Assembly: GCA_023251075.1 (NCBI GenBank)
Contig: JAHEZM010000025.1
Location: 1-51,129 of the forward strand
Direction of reading: 5' to 3'
Length of the DNA: 51,129 nt
Source of the DNA: Flavobacteriales bacterium
GTDB lineage: Bacteria > Bacteroidota > Bacteroidia > Flavobacteriales_C > GCA-002722245
Shown here: positions 36,090 to 45,818 of the stretch, piece by piece
Numbering within the stretch: the first letter of the stretch is position 1
How the letters are laid out: the number at the start of each line of letters is the position of its first letter
Position numbers and translations under genes: made by a program
Notes under the pieces: generated by a model
What the model saw: the letters and a program-made list of their open reading frames with translations, nothing else
Database searches by the model: none
Told to the model about the DNA's origin: nothing

Positions 36090-37745
36090 ATGTCAGCAGA
36101 GAAACTCAGTCCCCGCCAGCAGATGATTGGTATCATGTACCTCGTACTTTTGGCGATGTTGGCGATGAATGCATCAAAAGACCTTTTGAATGCTTTCGTT
36201 GCTCTAGAAAATGGTATTGGAAGTACCAATAAAAATTTCGCAACTAAAAATGCAAGTGCTTATAGAGTAATCGAAAAAGCGGCTGCTAAAATTCCTTCGG
36301 CAAAGAAAATTGATGTTAAAGCTAAAATGTTGAAAGCGCAGGCAGATAAAATTTTCAAATTGCTTGAAGAAGATAAAAATTTCATGATTTATACGATGAC
36401 CGGAGGTAGGGATGAAGATTCAATTCCTCTTGGAAAAGATAATCAGGATAAAGGTGCTGAATATTACCTTACTAATGACGTTCCGAATGAAAAGGGAGAG
36501 CGTTTGAAGAAAGCGATGGAAGAATTTAGTGATTTGATTGCTAAAGGATTCGTTAAAGATTCTATCTTGAATCCAAAGGTTAAGGAAGATAAAGAATTAA
36601 TAGACAGATGCGTTAAGATGTTATCTACTAAAGATTCAACCGATAAAGATGGTGTTCACCATCCTTGGATTTCTTTGATTGCAGAACATATTCCTTTAGC
36701 GGCGGTTACAGCAAACTTAACCCTGCTTCAAACTTATGTTAGAAATGCCGAGGCTGAAGTTGTTGAAACTTTAGCTGCCCGATTAGAAGGGGATGGTATG
36801 ACAGTGAATAAGGCTGAAGGTATGGCCGTAATGAAATCGGGATATGTATTAACAGGTGAAGATATCGAAGGCTCAATCTTTATCTCAGCTTACAATAGCA
36901 ATATTGTACCTAAAATTTATTTAGGTGCGGTGGATACCACAAAATTTCCTGGTGGTGTGGCCGAAAATGTAGAAGACACAGAAGATTTTCTTAAATCGCT
37001 ATTCAAAAAAGGGAATTACGATGAAGAGGTTCCGGTTGTGGGCGGAAAAGGTGTAATTAAAAAGAAAGCAGGAACTCCTGGTCCTACTGATGTAATTGGT
37101 GTTATTAAAGTTCCTGGTAAAACCGGAATCAAGTATTACTATTATAAAACCAGCTATATGGTTGCTGTTCCATCAGCTACTATTGCTGCAACCAGTATGA
37201 ACGTATTTTATGTTGGGGTTGAAAATCCGGTATCAGTTTCTGCTCCTGGTGTGTCTCTTAAAGACATTAACGTAGCGGCTCCTGGTTTACAGTTTGTTTC
37301 CGCTGGGAAAGAGGGTACCTATAAAGTATTTCCTAAGGTGGCTAATGTAAAAGGTATTGAAGTATCTGTGACTAAAAAAGGTGGTGGGAAATTGGGCGGC
37401 ATGGTATTTCGTGTTAAACCTTTACCGGATCCGGTTGCTGAGGTGTTAGGTAAAAATGGTGGACCAGTAGGTGCATCTTTACTTAAAGCAGTAACTAAGG
37501 TTGACGCAGTAATGAAAAACTTTGACTTTGCTTTGAAAGTGGAGGTTGCGTCATTCGACCTTACCATGAATATGAAAGGTGACTTAAGAACGGTACAATC
37601 TAAATCTAAAAACTTAACTCCTGAGATGTCTTCAATGCTCTCTTCAGTGGGCAGAGGTACTAAGGTTTATTTTGAAAATATTAAAGTAAGAATGCCAAAC
37701 GGAGAGGTTCGTTCTTTAGGTTCTCTTTCGTTTACGGCAAACTAG
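36090..37745 (+). CDS. gldM: gliding motor protein GldM
   Basis: This 551-residue protein has one N-terminal span (QQMIGIMYLVLLAMLAMNAS) and a long periplasmic part with the beta-domains typical of GldM (MVAVPSATIAATSMNVFYVGVENPV). GldM links the GldL motor to the GldK/GldN ring across the periplasm. It is slightly longer than the ~515-residue norm. Confidence 0.96.
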   Translation: MSAEKLSPRQQMIGIMYLVLLAMLAMNASKDLLNAFVALENGIGSTNKNFATKNASAYRVIEKAAAKIPSAKKIDVKAKMLKAQADKIFKLLEEDKNFMIYTMTGGRDEDSIPLGKDNQDKGAEYYLTNDVPNEKGERLKKAMEEFSDLIAKGFVKDSILNPKVKEDKELIDRCVKMLSTKDSTDKDGVHHPWISLIAEHIPLAAVTANLTLLQTYVRNAEAEVVETLAARLEGDGMTVNKAEGMAVMKSGYVLTGEDIEGSIFISAYNSNIVPKIYLGAVDTTKFPGGVAENVEDTEDFLKSLFKKGNYDEEVPVVGGKGVIKKKAGTPGPTDVIGVIKVPGKTGIKYYYYKTSYMVAVPSATIAATSMNVFYVGVENPVSVSAPGVSLKDINVAAPGLQFVSAGKEGTYKVFPKVANVKGIEVSVTKKGGGKLGGMVFRVKPLPDPVAEVLGKNGGPVGASLLKAVTKVDAVMKNFDFALKVEVASFDLTMNMKGDLRTVQSKSKNLTPEMSSMLSSVGRGTKVYFENIKVRMPNGEVRSLGSLSFTAN

Positions 37746-37747
37746 AA

Positions 37748-38629
37748 ATGTTAAATTTAAATTCAACGGCTATGAAAGTGGTGATGAAAAATTGGAAAGC
37801 GATGATGGCATTCACATTGGTGTGTAGTGCTGCTGTAGCTCAGGAAGAGGAAACTGTTCGTGATGGTATTTATGTGCCGCAACACCATCAGGATAGAAAA
37901 GCAATTCCTTATCCTCCATTGACGGAGAGAGATGTTATGTGGTCGAAAAGAATTTGGAGAGTTATCGATTTGCGCGAGAAAATTAATCATCCAATGTATT
38001 TTCCGGTTGAACCAATTGGAAACCGTAAATCATTGACTCAGGTGATTATGGAAAACGTAAAGGAAGGTGGTACTGATTTATTAGGACTTACTGCTTATAG
38101 CTCTGTAAATGATGAATTTAAAATTAAATTAGAGCCATCGGAAGTTGAAAATATGTTGACTAAATATGATACCCTAAACATCACTGATGATGACGGTAAT
38201 ATTACTCAACAACCCATTAAAAACGAATTTAATCCGGGGTCTGTAAAAAGATACCGTTTAAAGGAAGATTGGTTTTTCGACAAACAACGTTCGGTTTTAG
38301 ATGTTAGAATTATTGGAATGTGCCCTGTTCAAGAGAGTTTTGACCAAGAAGGAAACTACAGAGGTGAAATGCCAATGTTCTGGATCTATTTTGATGAAGC
38401 TCGTCACATTTTCGCAAATGTTGAAGTTTTTAACCGTTATTCAGATTCTGAAAGAAGAACATTGGAAGATATTTTCTGGAAGAGATATTTCAGTTCTTAT
38501 ATCTACAAAGAAAGTAACGTGTACGATAGAAAAATCAGTGAGTATAAAAGTAATCTCGATTTATTGCTTGAGTCAAAAGCAATCAAAGACGGAATCTTTA
38601 ATATGGAACAAGATTTTTGGGAATACTAG
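37748..38629 (+). CDS. gldN: gliding / T9SS ring protein GldN
   Basis: This 293-residue periplasmic protein of the GldN/PorN family binds GldK and forms the T9SS ring. RDGIYVPQHHQDRKAIPYPP and WSKRIWRVIDLREKIN are family hallmarks. A signal peptide ends at AVAQ. The first ATG at 37748 is two bases after gldM. An ATG at 37772 would give a shorter, cleaner signal peptide. A strong terminator ends the gldKLMN unit. Confidence 0.95.
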   Translation: MLNLNSTAMKVVMKNWKAMMAFTLVCSAAVAQEEETVRDGIYVPQHHQDRKAIPYPPLTERDVMWSKRIWRVIDLREKINHPMYFPVEPIGNRKSLTQVIMENVKEGGTDLLGLTAYSSVNDEFKIKLEPSEVENMLTKYDTLNITDDDGNITQQPIKNEFNPGSVKRYRLKEDWFFDKQRSVLDVRIIGMCPVQESFDQEGNYRGEMPMFWIYFDEARHIFANVEVFNRYSDSERRTLEDIFWKRYFSSYIYKESNVYDRKISEYKSNLDLLLESKAIKDGIFNMEQDFWEY

Positions 38630-38638
38630 AAAATCTAC

Positions 38639-38670
38639 AAAACTCTCTCGATTCGAGAGAGTTTTTTTTT
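38639..38670 (+). terminator. terminator of the gldKLMN operon
   Basis: AAAACTCTCTCG and CGAGAGAGTTTT form a perfect twelve-pair stem around a three-base loop, followed by a run of T. It lies ten bases after the gldN stop. Confidence 0.92.
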
Positions 38671-38694
38671 ACTTAATATTTAATTTGTACTAAA

Positions 38695-39189
38695 ATGAAA
38701 AGAATTCTACTGTTTACATTACTTTGTTTTACTCTTTCTTATTCTTACGCTCAATATGAAATTGCTATTGGTGCCATTGGAGGAAAAGATGGTTATGGTT
38801 TAAGTTATAAGCAATTTGTGCAACCCGAACAGGATTTTCAAATCAATTTATTGTACAAAAAGAATTTTAGTAATTACGATGCTACTCTAATAGGTCTTTA
38901 TGAATTACACAAAGAAATCCACGCTTCTACTTTACATACTACCAATTTAAGCTGGTCATTTGGTGGTGGTTTTCACGTTGGCTACGGAAGTGCATATACG
39001 AATGTGGAATCAAAATATCGTGTTGGACTTGACCTGGCTCTAGGTTTAGAATATAATATTGATGTTATACCCTTTACTATTGGTGCTCAATTGAGACCTT
39101 ATGGGCAGTACAATACGGGAGATTTTAATGATCCATACAGATATTGGGGGGGTGATGCCTCAATTATTTTCCGTTATATTCTCCGTTAA
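38695..39189 (+). CDS. small outer-membrane beta-barrel protein
   Basis: This 164-residue protein has a signal peptide (~1-19, cut after SYAQ) and alternating aromatic and glycine residues typical of a small eight-strand barrel, ending with IFRYILR. No family is recognised. It lies between a terminator and a convergent permease gene whose last codons overlap its end by 30 bases. Its role is unknown. Confidence 0.75.
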   Translation: MKRILLFTLLCFTLSYSYAQYEIAIGAIGGKDGYGLSYKQFVQPEQDFQINLLYKKNFSNYDATLIGLYELHKEIHASTLHTTNLSWSFGGGFHVGYGSAYTNVESKYRVGLDLALGLEYNIDVIPFTIGAQLRPYGQYNTGDFNDPYRYWGGDASIIFRYILR

Positions 39190-40266
39190 AGAGTTATTTG
39201 GTTTTTTCCATACTTCTGAAATAATAATTCGCAGTATAGAATAACTTGGAATGGCAAAAATCATTGCTGTGATTCCACCTATATTTCCGGCAACTAATAT
39301 CACTAGAAAGATCTCTAGTGGATGGGCATTTACACTTGATGAGTAAATTAAGGGCTGTAGTATCATAGAGTCTATAAAATGAACAATAATCATCGTAATT
39401 AGTGTGGTGTAGATTAATGGAAGTAATTCTGTAGTAAAAGGCAACTGATAGTTGCTTGCCAGCACAATCACTACTCCAATAGCCATTGCTAGCAAAGGAC
39501 CTATGTAAGGAATAACATTCAATATAGCTGCGATAAATGCAATTAATAAAAATTCATCAACTCCCATTATCCATAAACCTAAAGAACCCAAAAGAAAAAC
39601 AGCTATTGTTTCTATCAATAATCCCACAAAATATCTGTTTAATTGAATCAATGATCGATCAATAATTGACTCAACTTTAACTTGATTTTGTTTAGATAAT
39701 AAACTCATAATCTTTGAATAGATTTCTTTTCCATCTTTTATTAAGAAGAAGGTAATAAATGTAATAGAAAACATAGCGAATAAAACATCTCCAGCAATAC
39801 TTGTAATTGAATTCACCCACGATGTTACATTACTTAAATTCAATATAGAGGTGAATTTTTCATGAAATAATTCTGTTAAATGGAGAGGTTCATTATTTTC
39901 TTTAATTGAAAATTTGTGAATGATAGAATTAACAGGCTCTTCAATACTTTGTATCACTTTTTCAGGATCAATTTCAGCTAAACTAGTTGCTTGAGAAAAA
40001 ATCATCGGTACTAAAATTCGTAGCCCAATAAAAATCAAAGAGTAGAAAAAAATAATAATGAGGATGCTGGATAGCCATCTTGGAATGCATCGCTTCTTCC
40101 ACTTAATGCTTTCCATTTTATTGGCCAAATTGTTTCCAATCACAGCCATACCCGACGAAATAAGAATGTAAAAAATAATATTGGATGCTTTCCAAACCAA
40201 GAAAAGAATGAGTACTAAGGCTGCAAAATTCAATAGTAAAGTTCTTTGGTTTTGAGTGATCGTCAT
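39160..40266 (-). CDS. AI-2E family transporter (PerM type)
   Basis: This 368-residue polytopic permease has hydrophobic segments at about 10-50, 65-90, 165-190, 225-300 and 315-345, with an ILNVIPYIGPLLAMAIG-type motif in the C-terminal half. Members have been called AI-2 exporters or Na+/H+-type antiporters, and the substrate here is unknown. I choose ATG 40266 (MTITQNQ), because the open frame extends to 40362 without a family-like start. Its tail overlaps the convergent small barrel gene by 30 bases. Confidence 0.88.
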   Translation of the reverse strand: MTITQNQRTLLLNFAALVLILFLVWKASNIIFYILISSGMAVIGNNLANKMESIKWKKRCIPRWLSSILIIIFFYSLIFIGLRILVPMIFSQATSLAEIDPEKVIQSIEEPVNSIIHKFSIKENNEPLHLTELFHEKFTSILNLSNVTSWVNSITSIAGDVLFAMFSITFITFFLIKDGKEIYSKIMSLLSKQNQVKVESIIDRSLIQLNRYFVGLLIETIAVFLLGSLGLWIMGVDEFLLIAFIAAILNVIPYIGPLLAMAIGVVIVLASNYQLPFTTELLPLIYTTLITMIIVHFIDSMILQPLIYSSSVNAHPLEIFLVILVAGNIGGITAMIFAIPSYSILRIIISEVWKKPNNSLTENITENN

Positions 40267-40371
40267 GTTGGAATTCTTGTGGTTTATAATAGTGGTAAAG
40301 CCTGAAATTAATAAAAATTTACTTTTCCGAACCTTTATTGTTGGTTGGGGTATAAATGGCAAAGAAATTTG

Positions 40372-42786
40372 ATGAACTTTTTTAATCGATTGAGTTTCAA
40401 AAAGAAACTGTTTTTATCGGCTATTTTTCCCCTTGTAATTTTGATTGGATTTTCAATCGATAAAATCTTTACTGCCCTTGCCGAAAAACACACTTTGGAA
40501 ATCATTGGAAAAAAAATGAATGAAATAAAGTTGATTTCTCCATTAGTACACGAAATTCAAAAAGAAAGAGACTATTCTGTCTTATACATCAACAAGGCCA
40601 CTTTCGATTCTAAGGTGAAATTACAAGAACAAGTAAAGCAAACGGATTCTGTGATTAGAGCACTTAAACTGGAAGCCTTAAAATCTGATTTTGACACTTC
40701 TTTTTTTATTGAAACCCGGAAAATTCAAAAGGTTAGAAAAGAAATCGAAGGGTTTAGATTTACCTATGAGGAAGCGGATGTTTTTTTCTCCTCTTCTATT
40801 GAACGACTGATTGATAGAATTTCAGCATTGGGGACTTCCACTAATACAGAGAAAACCAACGATCCTATTCGTGCATACATATCTTTGGTTCATACCAAAG
40901 AGTCGTTGGGCAGAATGCGAACTACATTAAACAAAGCATTCGACATGGGGATTTTTGATGGGTTAGATTACGGGAAATTTGCCGGTGAGAAAGGTGCATT
41001 TGAAAGCAATATGAAGTCGTTTATGAAATTGGCTTCTACCGGTTTAAATGATAATTTTCAACGTGATTTTAATCAGGGGAGTGTTGCCAAGATGCTGGAA
41101 ATGATTGAATTTTCTTTTTCTCACCCCCAAGATAAACTTTATGCTTATACTGCCGAAGACTGGTGGATTAGCTCTACCTCTGCTTTAAACATTGTTTATT
41201 CTGTTGAAGAATCTGCTTTAGCTGAAATTGATTTAATTATTCGTGATGATATAAAGCAAGCTAACATAGGAATAGAACTAACAATTCTATTGATTGTCCT
41301 TACTATTTTTATTGTAATCTCGTGGGTGATTTTTTCAATCAGGTCGGTAAATACTCAAATGAGAATTTTAAGTATAGCCGCCAATAAAATCAAAGATGGT
41401 AATACTGATGTTCAACTGGAAGTAGTAACTAATGATTCTATTGGTGACCTTACCAAAGCTTTTTTATCTCTTGTGCAAAATACTAAAGAATTGGCGGAGG
41501 TGGCGAATAAGATCGGACAAGGGAATTATAATGTGCCGATGAATATTAGGGGGCCTCATGATATATTGGCTACGTCTATCATTAACATGCAGGAATCTTT
41601 AAAAATGACTACTGCTGAACTAGGTACAACAGTTGAAGAATTGAAGTTGAGTAATCAGTATAAGTCGGAATTTTTAGCAAACATGTCGCATGAATTGCGA
41701 ACCCCATTGAATAGCCTTCTCATACTGTCTAAAATACTAATGGATAATAAAGAGAAAAACCTTACCCAAGATCAGATTGATTGTGCTTCTGTGATTTATA
41801 AATCGGGAAGTAGTTTATTGGTGTTGATTAATGATATTCTCGACTTATCGAAAATAGAAGCAGGTAAGTTGGATATTGAAATGGGAGAGGTGGATATCAA
41901 AGAAGTTTTATCTGATTTAAATAATTTATTTAAACCATTGGCAGAGCAAAAAAGTGTTCAATTAGAAATTGAAATGAATACTAAATATCAAACCTTTCAG
42001 TCAGATAAACACCGTTTGGGTCAGATTCTTAAAAATATGATTTCGAATGCAATAAAATTTACACCTGAAGGAGGGAAAGTAACGATACAAGCGAATGATT
42101 TTATCAATGAAAGAGGAAAGCTACAAGTAGGAATGTATTCTGACGTTATTAGTTTTGCGGTAATTGATACGGGTATTGGTATTCCTAAGAGTAAACAACA
42201 ACATGTTTTTGAGGCATTCCGACAAGCGGATGGTTCCATCTCTCGTAATTTTGGAGGAACAGGATTGGGTTTATCCATTACCAAAAAATTAGTTGCTTTA
42301 TTGGAGGGAGAGATTCTTTTGGAAAGTGAAGAGGGCAAAGGCACCACATTTACAGTTGTTTTTCCAGTGCAAGGCAACGGAGATTTTTCTGTTGAAGAAA
42401 ATCAGGAAGTGGTGGAATCCACGAAGCAAGATGAATGGATGATCAGTTCAGAAGAAATTATTGATACAGCTAATTTAAAAGGAAAAACAGTGGTTTTCTT
42501 TACGAAAGAAATCATGCATCTCTTTAGCGTGAATTCTTTGTTTGAGAAGTATTCAATGGATGTTATAGACGCTTCTGATATAAGCGAATTCCAAGAAAAA
42601 ATAAAAGCTCCTCATCATGTTGTAATTATTGATTCTACAGATTTGACGGAGGAGGAGATAAGTGTTTTGGGGAGTTTGAAAAATATATTGTGGATTGGTG
42701 CTCAACAAGAAAATTCGATCAGTACAATTCCATTCACGGAAAAGGAACTTTTAGAAAAAATTAAAAATATTATAAGCAATGTTTAA
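40372..42786 (+). CDS. membrane sensor histidine kinase with NIT domain and degenerate receiver
   Basis: This 804-residue sensor kinase has membrane spans at residues ~11-30 and ~304-323, bracketing a periplasmic helical domain that resembles the NIT sensor (LVHEIQKERDYS). One or two HAMP repeats follow (~326-410), then HisKA with phospho-acceptor His440 (NMSHELRTPLN) and HATPase (NAIKFTPEGG, DTGIGIP, GGTGLGLSI). The last ~105 residues look like a receiver domain lacking most of its usual acidic pocket. I use ATG 40372. An upstream TTG at 40345 is less likely. It overlaps the next hybrid kinase by eight bases. The sensed signal is unknown. Confidence 0.88.
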   Translation: MNFFNRLSFKKKLFLSAIFPLVILIGFSIDKIFTALAEKHTLEIIGKKMNEIKLISPLVHEIQKERDYSVLYINKATFDSKVKLQEQVKQTDSVIRALKLEALKSDFDTSFFIETRKIQKVRKEIEGFRFTYEEADVFFSSSIERLIDRISALGTSTNTEKTNDPIRAYISLVHTKESLGRMRTTLNKAFDMGIFDGLDYGKFAGEKGAFESNMKSFMKLASTGLNDNFQRDFNQGSVAKMLEMIEFSFSHPQDKLYAYTAEDWWISSTSALNIVYSVEESALAEIDLIIRDDIKQANIGIELTILLIVLTIFIVISWVIFSIRSVNTQMRILSIAANKIKDGNTDVQLEVVTNDSIGDLTKAFLSLVQNTKELAEVANKIGQGNYNVPMNIRGPHDILATSIINMQESLKMTTAELGTTVEELKLSNQYKSEFLANMSHELRTPLNSLLILSKILMDNKEKNLTQDQIDCASVIYKSGSSLLVLINDILDLSKIEAGKLDIEMGEVDIKEVLSDLNNLFKPLAEQKSVQLEIEMNTKYQTFQSDKHRLGQILKNMISNAIKFTPEGGKVTIQANDFINERGKLQVGMYSDVISFAVIDTGIGIPKSKQQHVFEAFRQADGSISRNFGGTGLGLSITKKLVALLEGEILLESEEGKGTTFTVVFPVQGNGDFSVEENQEVVESTKQDEWMISSEEIIDTANLKGKTVVFFTKEIMHLFSVNSLFEKYSMDVIDASDISEFQEKIKAPHHVVIIDSTDLTEEEISVLGSLKNILWIGAQQENSISTIPFTEKELLEKIKNIISNV

Positions 42787-44782
42787 AGCAGAACAAGGCA
42801 AAACAGAAAAGCTAAATATTTTGTTGGTTGATGATAAATCAGAAAATATTTTTGCTCTTGAGAAATTATTGGCCGAAGACAATAGAGTGTTTTTAAAAGC
42901 CACTTCAGGGAAAGCTGCTCTTAAACTAGCGTATACTAATGAGATAGCGCTAATTTTATTAGATGTTCAGATGCCCGAAATGAACGGTTTTGAAGTTGCT
43001 GAAATTTTAAAATCAAATAAAAAAACGGCAGGTATTTCTATCATTTTTGTGACTGCGATCAGCAAGGAGCAAAAGTATGTTTTAAAGGGTTACGAAACAG
43101 GGGCTGTCGATTATATGTTTAAACCTCTTGATCCTGAAATTACAAGGGCAAAGGTAAACACGCATTTGATTTTATATCAACAACAAAAAGAGTTAGAATA
43201 TAAGAATTTGATTCTGGAGAATTTAGCGAGTTTGGTGGATAACTCCATGGATCTAACCTGTATTTTCGATTTAAATACTTTTATTTTAGAACAGGTTAAC
43301 CAAACGTTTAAAACCCTTTTGGGTTATGAGCCCCAGGAAGTAATTGGAACTTCATTATTGAGTTATTTTAATAGTGATGATATTGAAGATACTAAAAGTA
43401 TTATTCAAGAAGAGCTTTCTAGTAATAGCGATATTTTTGTTTTTGAAAATCGACTTAAATCGATTGATGGGGGAGAGAAATGGATGCGATGGAAATTGGT
43501 AGTTAAAGGAGGAAAATGTTTTGCCAATGCAACTGATATTACCATTAGAAAACAAACAGAAAGAAAGTTAAGTGAGAATTTAGCGTATTTGGTTCGCATC
43601 AATAAAGAATTGGCAGAAGCCAAGCGTGTGGCAGAAGCTTCGGTAAAAGTCAAGCAAGATTTCATGGCCAATATGAGTCATGAGATTCGTACTCCAATGA
43701 ATGCTATTATTGGTTTTACCAATTTGGTTCTCAAATCTGATTTAACAGAAGAACAACGCAGCAGTTTGCAATCGGTTAAAATATCGGGTGAGAATTTGAT
43801 TGTTATCATTAATGACATTCTCGATTTTTCTAAAATTGAAGCAGGGAAAATGAGTATTGAATCAAGTGAATTTGATCTCAATAGTGTTTTAAACGAACTC
43901 ATCAAGTTACAAAAGCAAACAGCTATAGATAAAGGAGTTGATTTGGTTTTAAAGGTGGATGAAAAAGTACCTTCCAGTATGGTGGGAGATTCTGTTAGAA
44001 TCAACCAGATTTTGTTGAATTTAGTGAGCAATGCCATTAAATTTACAAGTAAAGGAGACGTGGTGTTGTCTGTTAAATCTTTGTCTGCTAATGAAAAAGA
44101 ATCAACATTAGAATTTAAAGTAAGCGATTCAGGAATAGGTATTCCGCAGGATAAACTGGAGAATATTTTCGAAAGTTTTACGCAAGCCAAAGGAGATACA
44201 ACTAGAAAATATGGTGGAACAGGTTTAGGGTTGACCATTGTGAAAAAGTTGATCAATTTAATGAAAGGAGAAATTAAGGTGGTAAGTGAACTAGATAAAG
44301 GGTCTCAGTTTATTGTTACTTTAACTCTTCCAAATGGAAGTTCGGCTGGAGTAAGAAAAAATACGGTAGAGGAAACGAAAGAGATTGTTCTGGGCAAGTT
44401 AAATATTTTATTGGCCGAAGATAATGAGTTGAATCAGATTCTGGCTAAAAGAGTATTGAATAATTTTGGCTGCGAGGTAGATATTGCGGAAAACGGTAAA
44501 ATTGCTCTAGATAAACTTAAAGTAAAGGATTACGATATTGTTTTGATGGATATTATGATGCCGGAGATGGATGGTTTGGAAGCAACTAAAATTATTCGAA
44601 ACGATTTTTCTGAGCCAAAGAAAAATATTCCTATCTTGGCAATGACTGCGTTTATTTTTACAGAAGGCGATGATAATAAATACATTGAAGCAGGAATGAA
44701 TGATTACATTTTAAAACCCTTCAATCCTGAAAAATTGAAACAAAAAATCGCAGCACTGGTACAAACGCAAATAACCAATTAG
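42779..44782 (+). CDS. hybrid histidine kinase REC-PAS-HisKA-HATPase-REC
   Basis: This 667-residue cytoplasmic hybrid kinase has an N-terminal receiver with Asp62 (LLDVQMPEMNG), a PAS domain (~140-265), HisKA with His301 (NMSHEIRTPMN), HATPase (NAIKFTSKG, DSGIGIP, GGTGLGLTI) and a C-terminal receiver with Asp591 (LMDIMMPEMDG). It is translated in overlap with the membrane sensor and followed four bases later by an Hpt gene, so the four genes likely form one phosphorelay: sensor kinase, hybrid kinase, Hpt, receiver. Confidence 0.93.
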   Translation: MFKAEQGKTEKLNILLVDDKSENIFALEKLLAEDNRVFLKATSGKAALKLAYTNEIALILLDVQMPEMNGFEVAEILKSNKKTAGISIIFVTAISKEQKYVLKGYETGAVDYMFKPLDPEITRAKVNTHLILYQQQKELEYKNLILENLASLVDNSMDLTCIFDLNTFILEQVNQTFKTLLGYEPQEVIGTSLLSYFNSDDIEDTKSIIQEELSSNSDIFVFENRLKSIDGGEKWMRWKLVVKGGKCFANATDITIRKQTERKLSENLAYLVRINKELAEAKRVAEASVKVKQDFMANMSHEIRTPMNAIIGFTNLVLKSDLTEEQRSSLQSVKISGENLIVIINDILDFSKIEAGKMSIESSEFDLNSVLNELIKLQKQTAIDKGVDLVLKVDEKVPSSMVGDSVRINQILLNLVSNAIKFTSKGDVVLSVKSLSANEKESTLEFKVSDSGIGIPQDKLENIFESFTQAKGDTTRKYGGTGLGLTIVKKLINLMKGEIKVVSELDKGSQFIVTLTLPNGSSAGVRKNTVEETKEIVLGKLNILLAEDNELNQILAKRVLNNFGCEVDIAENGKIALDKLKVKDYDIVLMDIMMPEMDGLEATKIIRNDFSEPKKNIPILAMTAFIFTEGDDNKYIEAGMNDYILKPFNPEKLKQKIAALVQTQITN

Positions 44783-44786
44783 ACTC

Positions 44787-45146
44787 ATGGCAAAATATCA
44801 ATATATTGATTTAAATTATTTGAATGATCTTTCTCTCGGAAGCAAAGATTTCATGCAAGACATCATTACTTCTTTTATAAAAACCACACCCGATTCCATT
44901 GCGAAAATGAAGGAATGTGTTAATACTGAAGACTGGCAGCAGGTAGGTGGTATTGCTCATAAATTGAAAACAAGTTTTTCTTTTATGGGGATGGATAGTA
45001 TGGTGGAAGTAAGTAAAGTTTTGCAGGATTATGGATTGAATGCAAAGGAAACCAATAAAATTGCAGCTTTGATTGAGCAGATGGATAAGGCATATGTTTT
45101 AGCTGAAGAGGAATTAAAAAAAGAATTATTACAATTGCAAAACTGA
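44787..45146 (+). CDS. Hpt histidine phosphotransfer protein
   Basis: This 119-residue helical protein has the phosphorylatable His58 in GGIAHKLKTSFSFMG, an Hpt signature. It should take phosphate from the receiver of the hybrid kinase (four bases upstream) and pass it on, with the membrane-anchored receiver downstream as an obvious partner. Confidence 0.9.
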   Translation: MAKYQYIDLNYLNDLSLGSKDFMQDIITSFIKTTPDSIAKMKECVNTEDWQQVGGIAHKLKTSFSFMGMDSMVEVSKVLQDYGLNAKETNKIAALIEQMDKAYVLAEEELKKELLQLQN

Positions 45147-45161
45147 ATTAATTAATATTAT

Positions 45162-45722
45162 ATGGCAAATACTCTAATATATTTGGTTGATGATGATGAA
45201 TTATATCTGAAAACAGCTCATCATAATCTTGGCCAAAACAAAGGTTTTACTATTAAAACATTTATGTCGGGCGAAGAGGTGCTAAAAGCCCTTAGTAAAA
45301 AACCTGACATTATTATTCTTGATTATTTCTTGGATAGCGAGAAACCCAATGCTATGTCGGGAATTAAAGTACTTCAAGAAATCAAACAAATTGCTCCGGA
45401 TGTTGAAGTTTTGATGCTTTCCGGACAAGAAGATATAGATGTTGCGGTGAACTCTGTTAAATATGGCGCCGTCGATTATATAGTAAAAAACAAAAGTGCC
45501 TTTATTCGTGTTCAAAATGATATTAAGCGAATAATGAAAGGTAAAGAAAAAGATAAGGATAATGCCGGATTTAGGAAGTTCGTGATTACCTTGGTTGCTT
45601 TCTTAATTTTGTTAATTATCTTCTTGATTATTTATGCGATAGATCATACTGTATTCGGCTTATTCCCTGATCCGGGTGCTCCTATTAAGGATCCTAATGA
45701 ATTGCCGGGTCTTAGTCATTAA
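45162..45722 (+). CDS. membrane-anchored single receiver (REC-TM)
   Basis: This 186-residue protein has an N-terminal receiver domain with acidic triad VDDDE (~9-13), phospho-acceptor Asp54 (IIILDYFLD), and LMLSGQ and DYIVKN motifs. Residues ~130-150 are a single membrane span (VITLVAFLILLIIFLIIYAI), leaving a short outside tail (PDPGAPIKDPNELPGLSH). No output domain such as a DNA-binding or enzymatic part is present. A receiver anchored at the membrane could be a phosphate sink or dock a partner at the envelope. It is the last gene of the phosphorelay operon and is followed by a strong terminator. Confidence 0.87.
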   Translation: MANTLIYLVDDDELYLKTAHHNLGQNKGFTIKTFMSGEEVLKALSKKPDIIILDYFLDSEKPNAMSGIKVLQEIKQIAPDVEVLMLSGQEDIDVAVNSVKYGAVDYIVKNKSAFIRVQNDIKRIMKGKEKDKDNAGFRKFVITLVAFLILLIIFLIIYAIDHTVFGLFPDPGAPIKDPNELPGLSH

Positions 45723-45747
45723 TTATTTTAAATATTTTTTTTGTAGA

Positions 45748-45788
45748 AACATCCGCTCGTCAGCTGACGGGCGGATGTTATTTTTTTT
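45748..45788 (+). terminator. terminator of the phosphorelay operon
   Basis: AACATCCGCTCGTCAG and CTGACGGGCGGATGTT form a near-perfect palindrome of 16 pairs with one G-T pair, followed by a T-rich run. It separates the phosphorelay from ilvD. Confidence 0.9.
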
Positions 45789-45818
45789 AGCATCTTTGCA
45801 ACTCATAAAATTTCAACC

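Noticed and set aside
43678-44256. 192-codon reverse ORF within the hybrid kinase gene
   Set aside because: It is antisense to conserved HisKA/HATPase coding sequence and shows no protein-like motifs.
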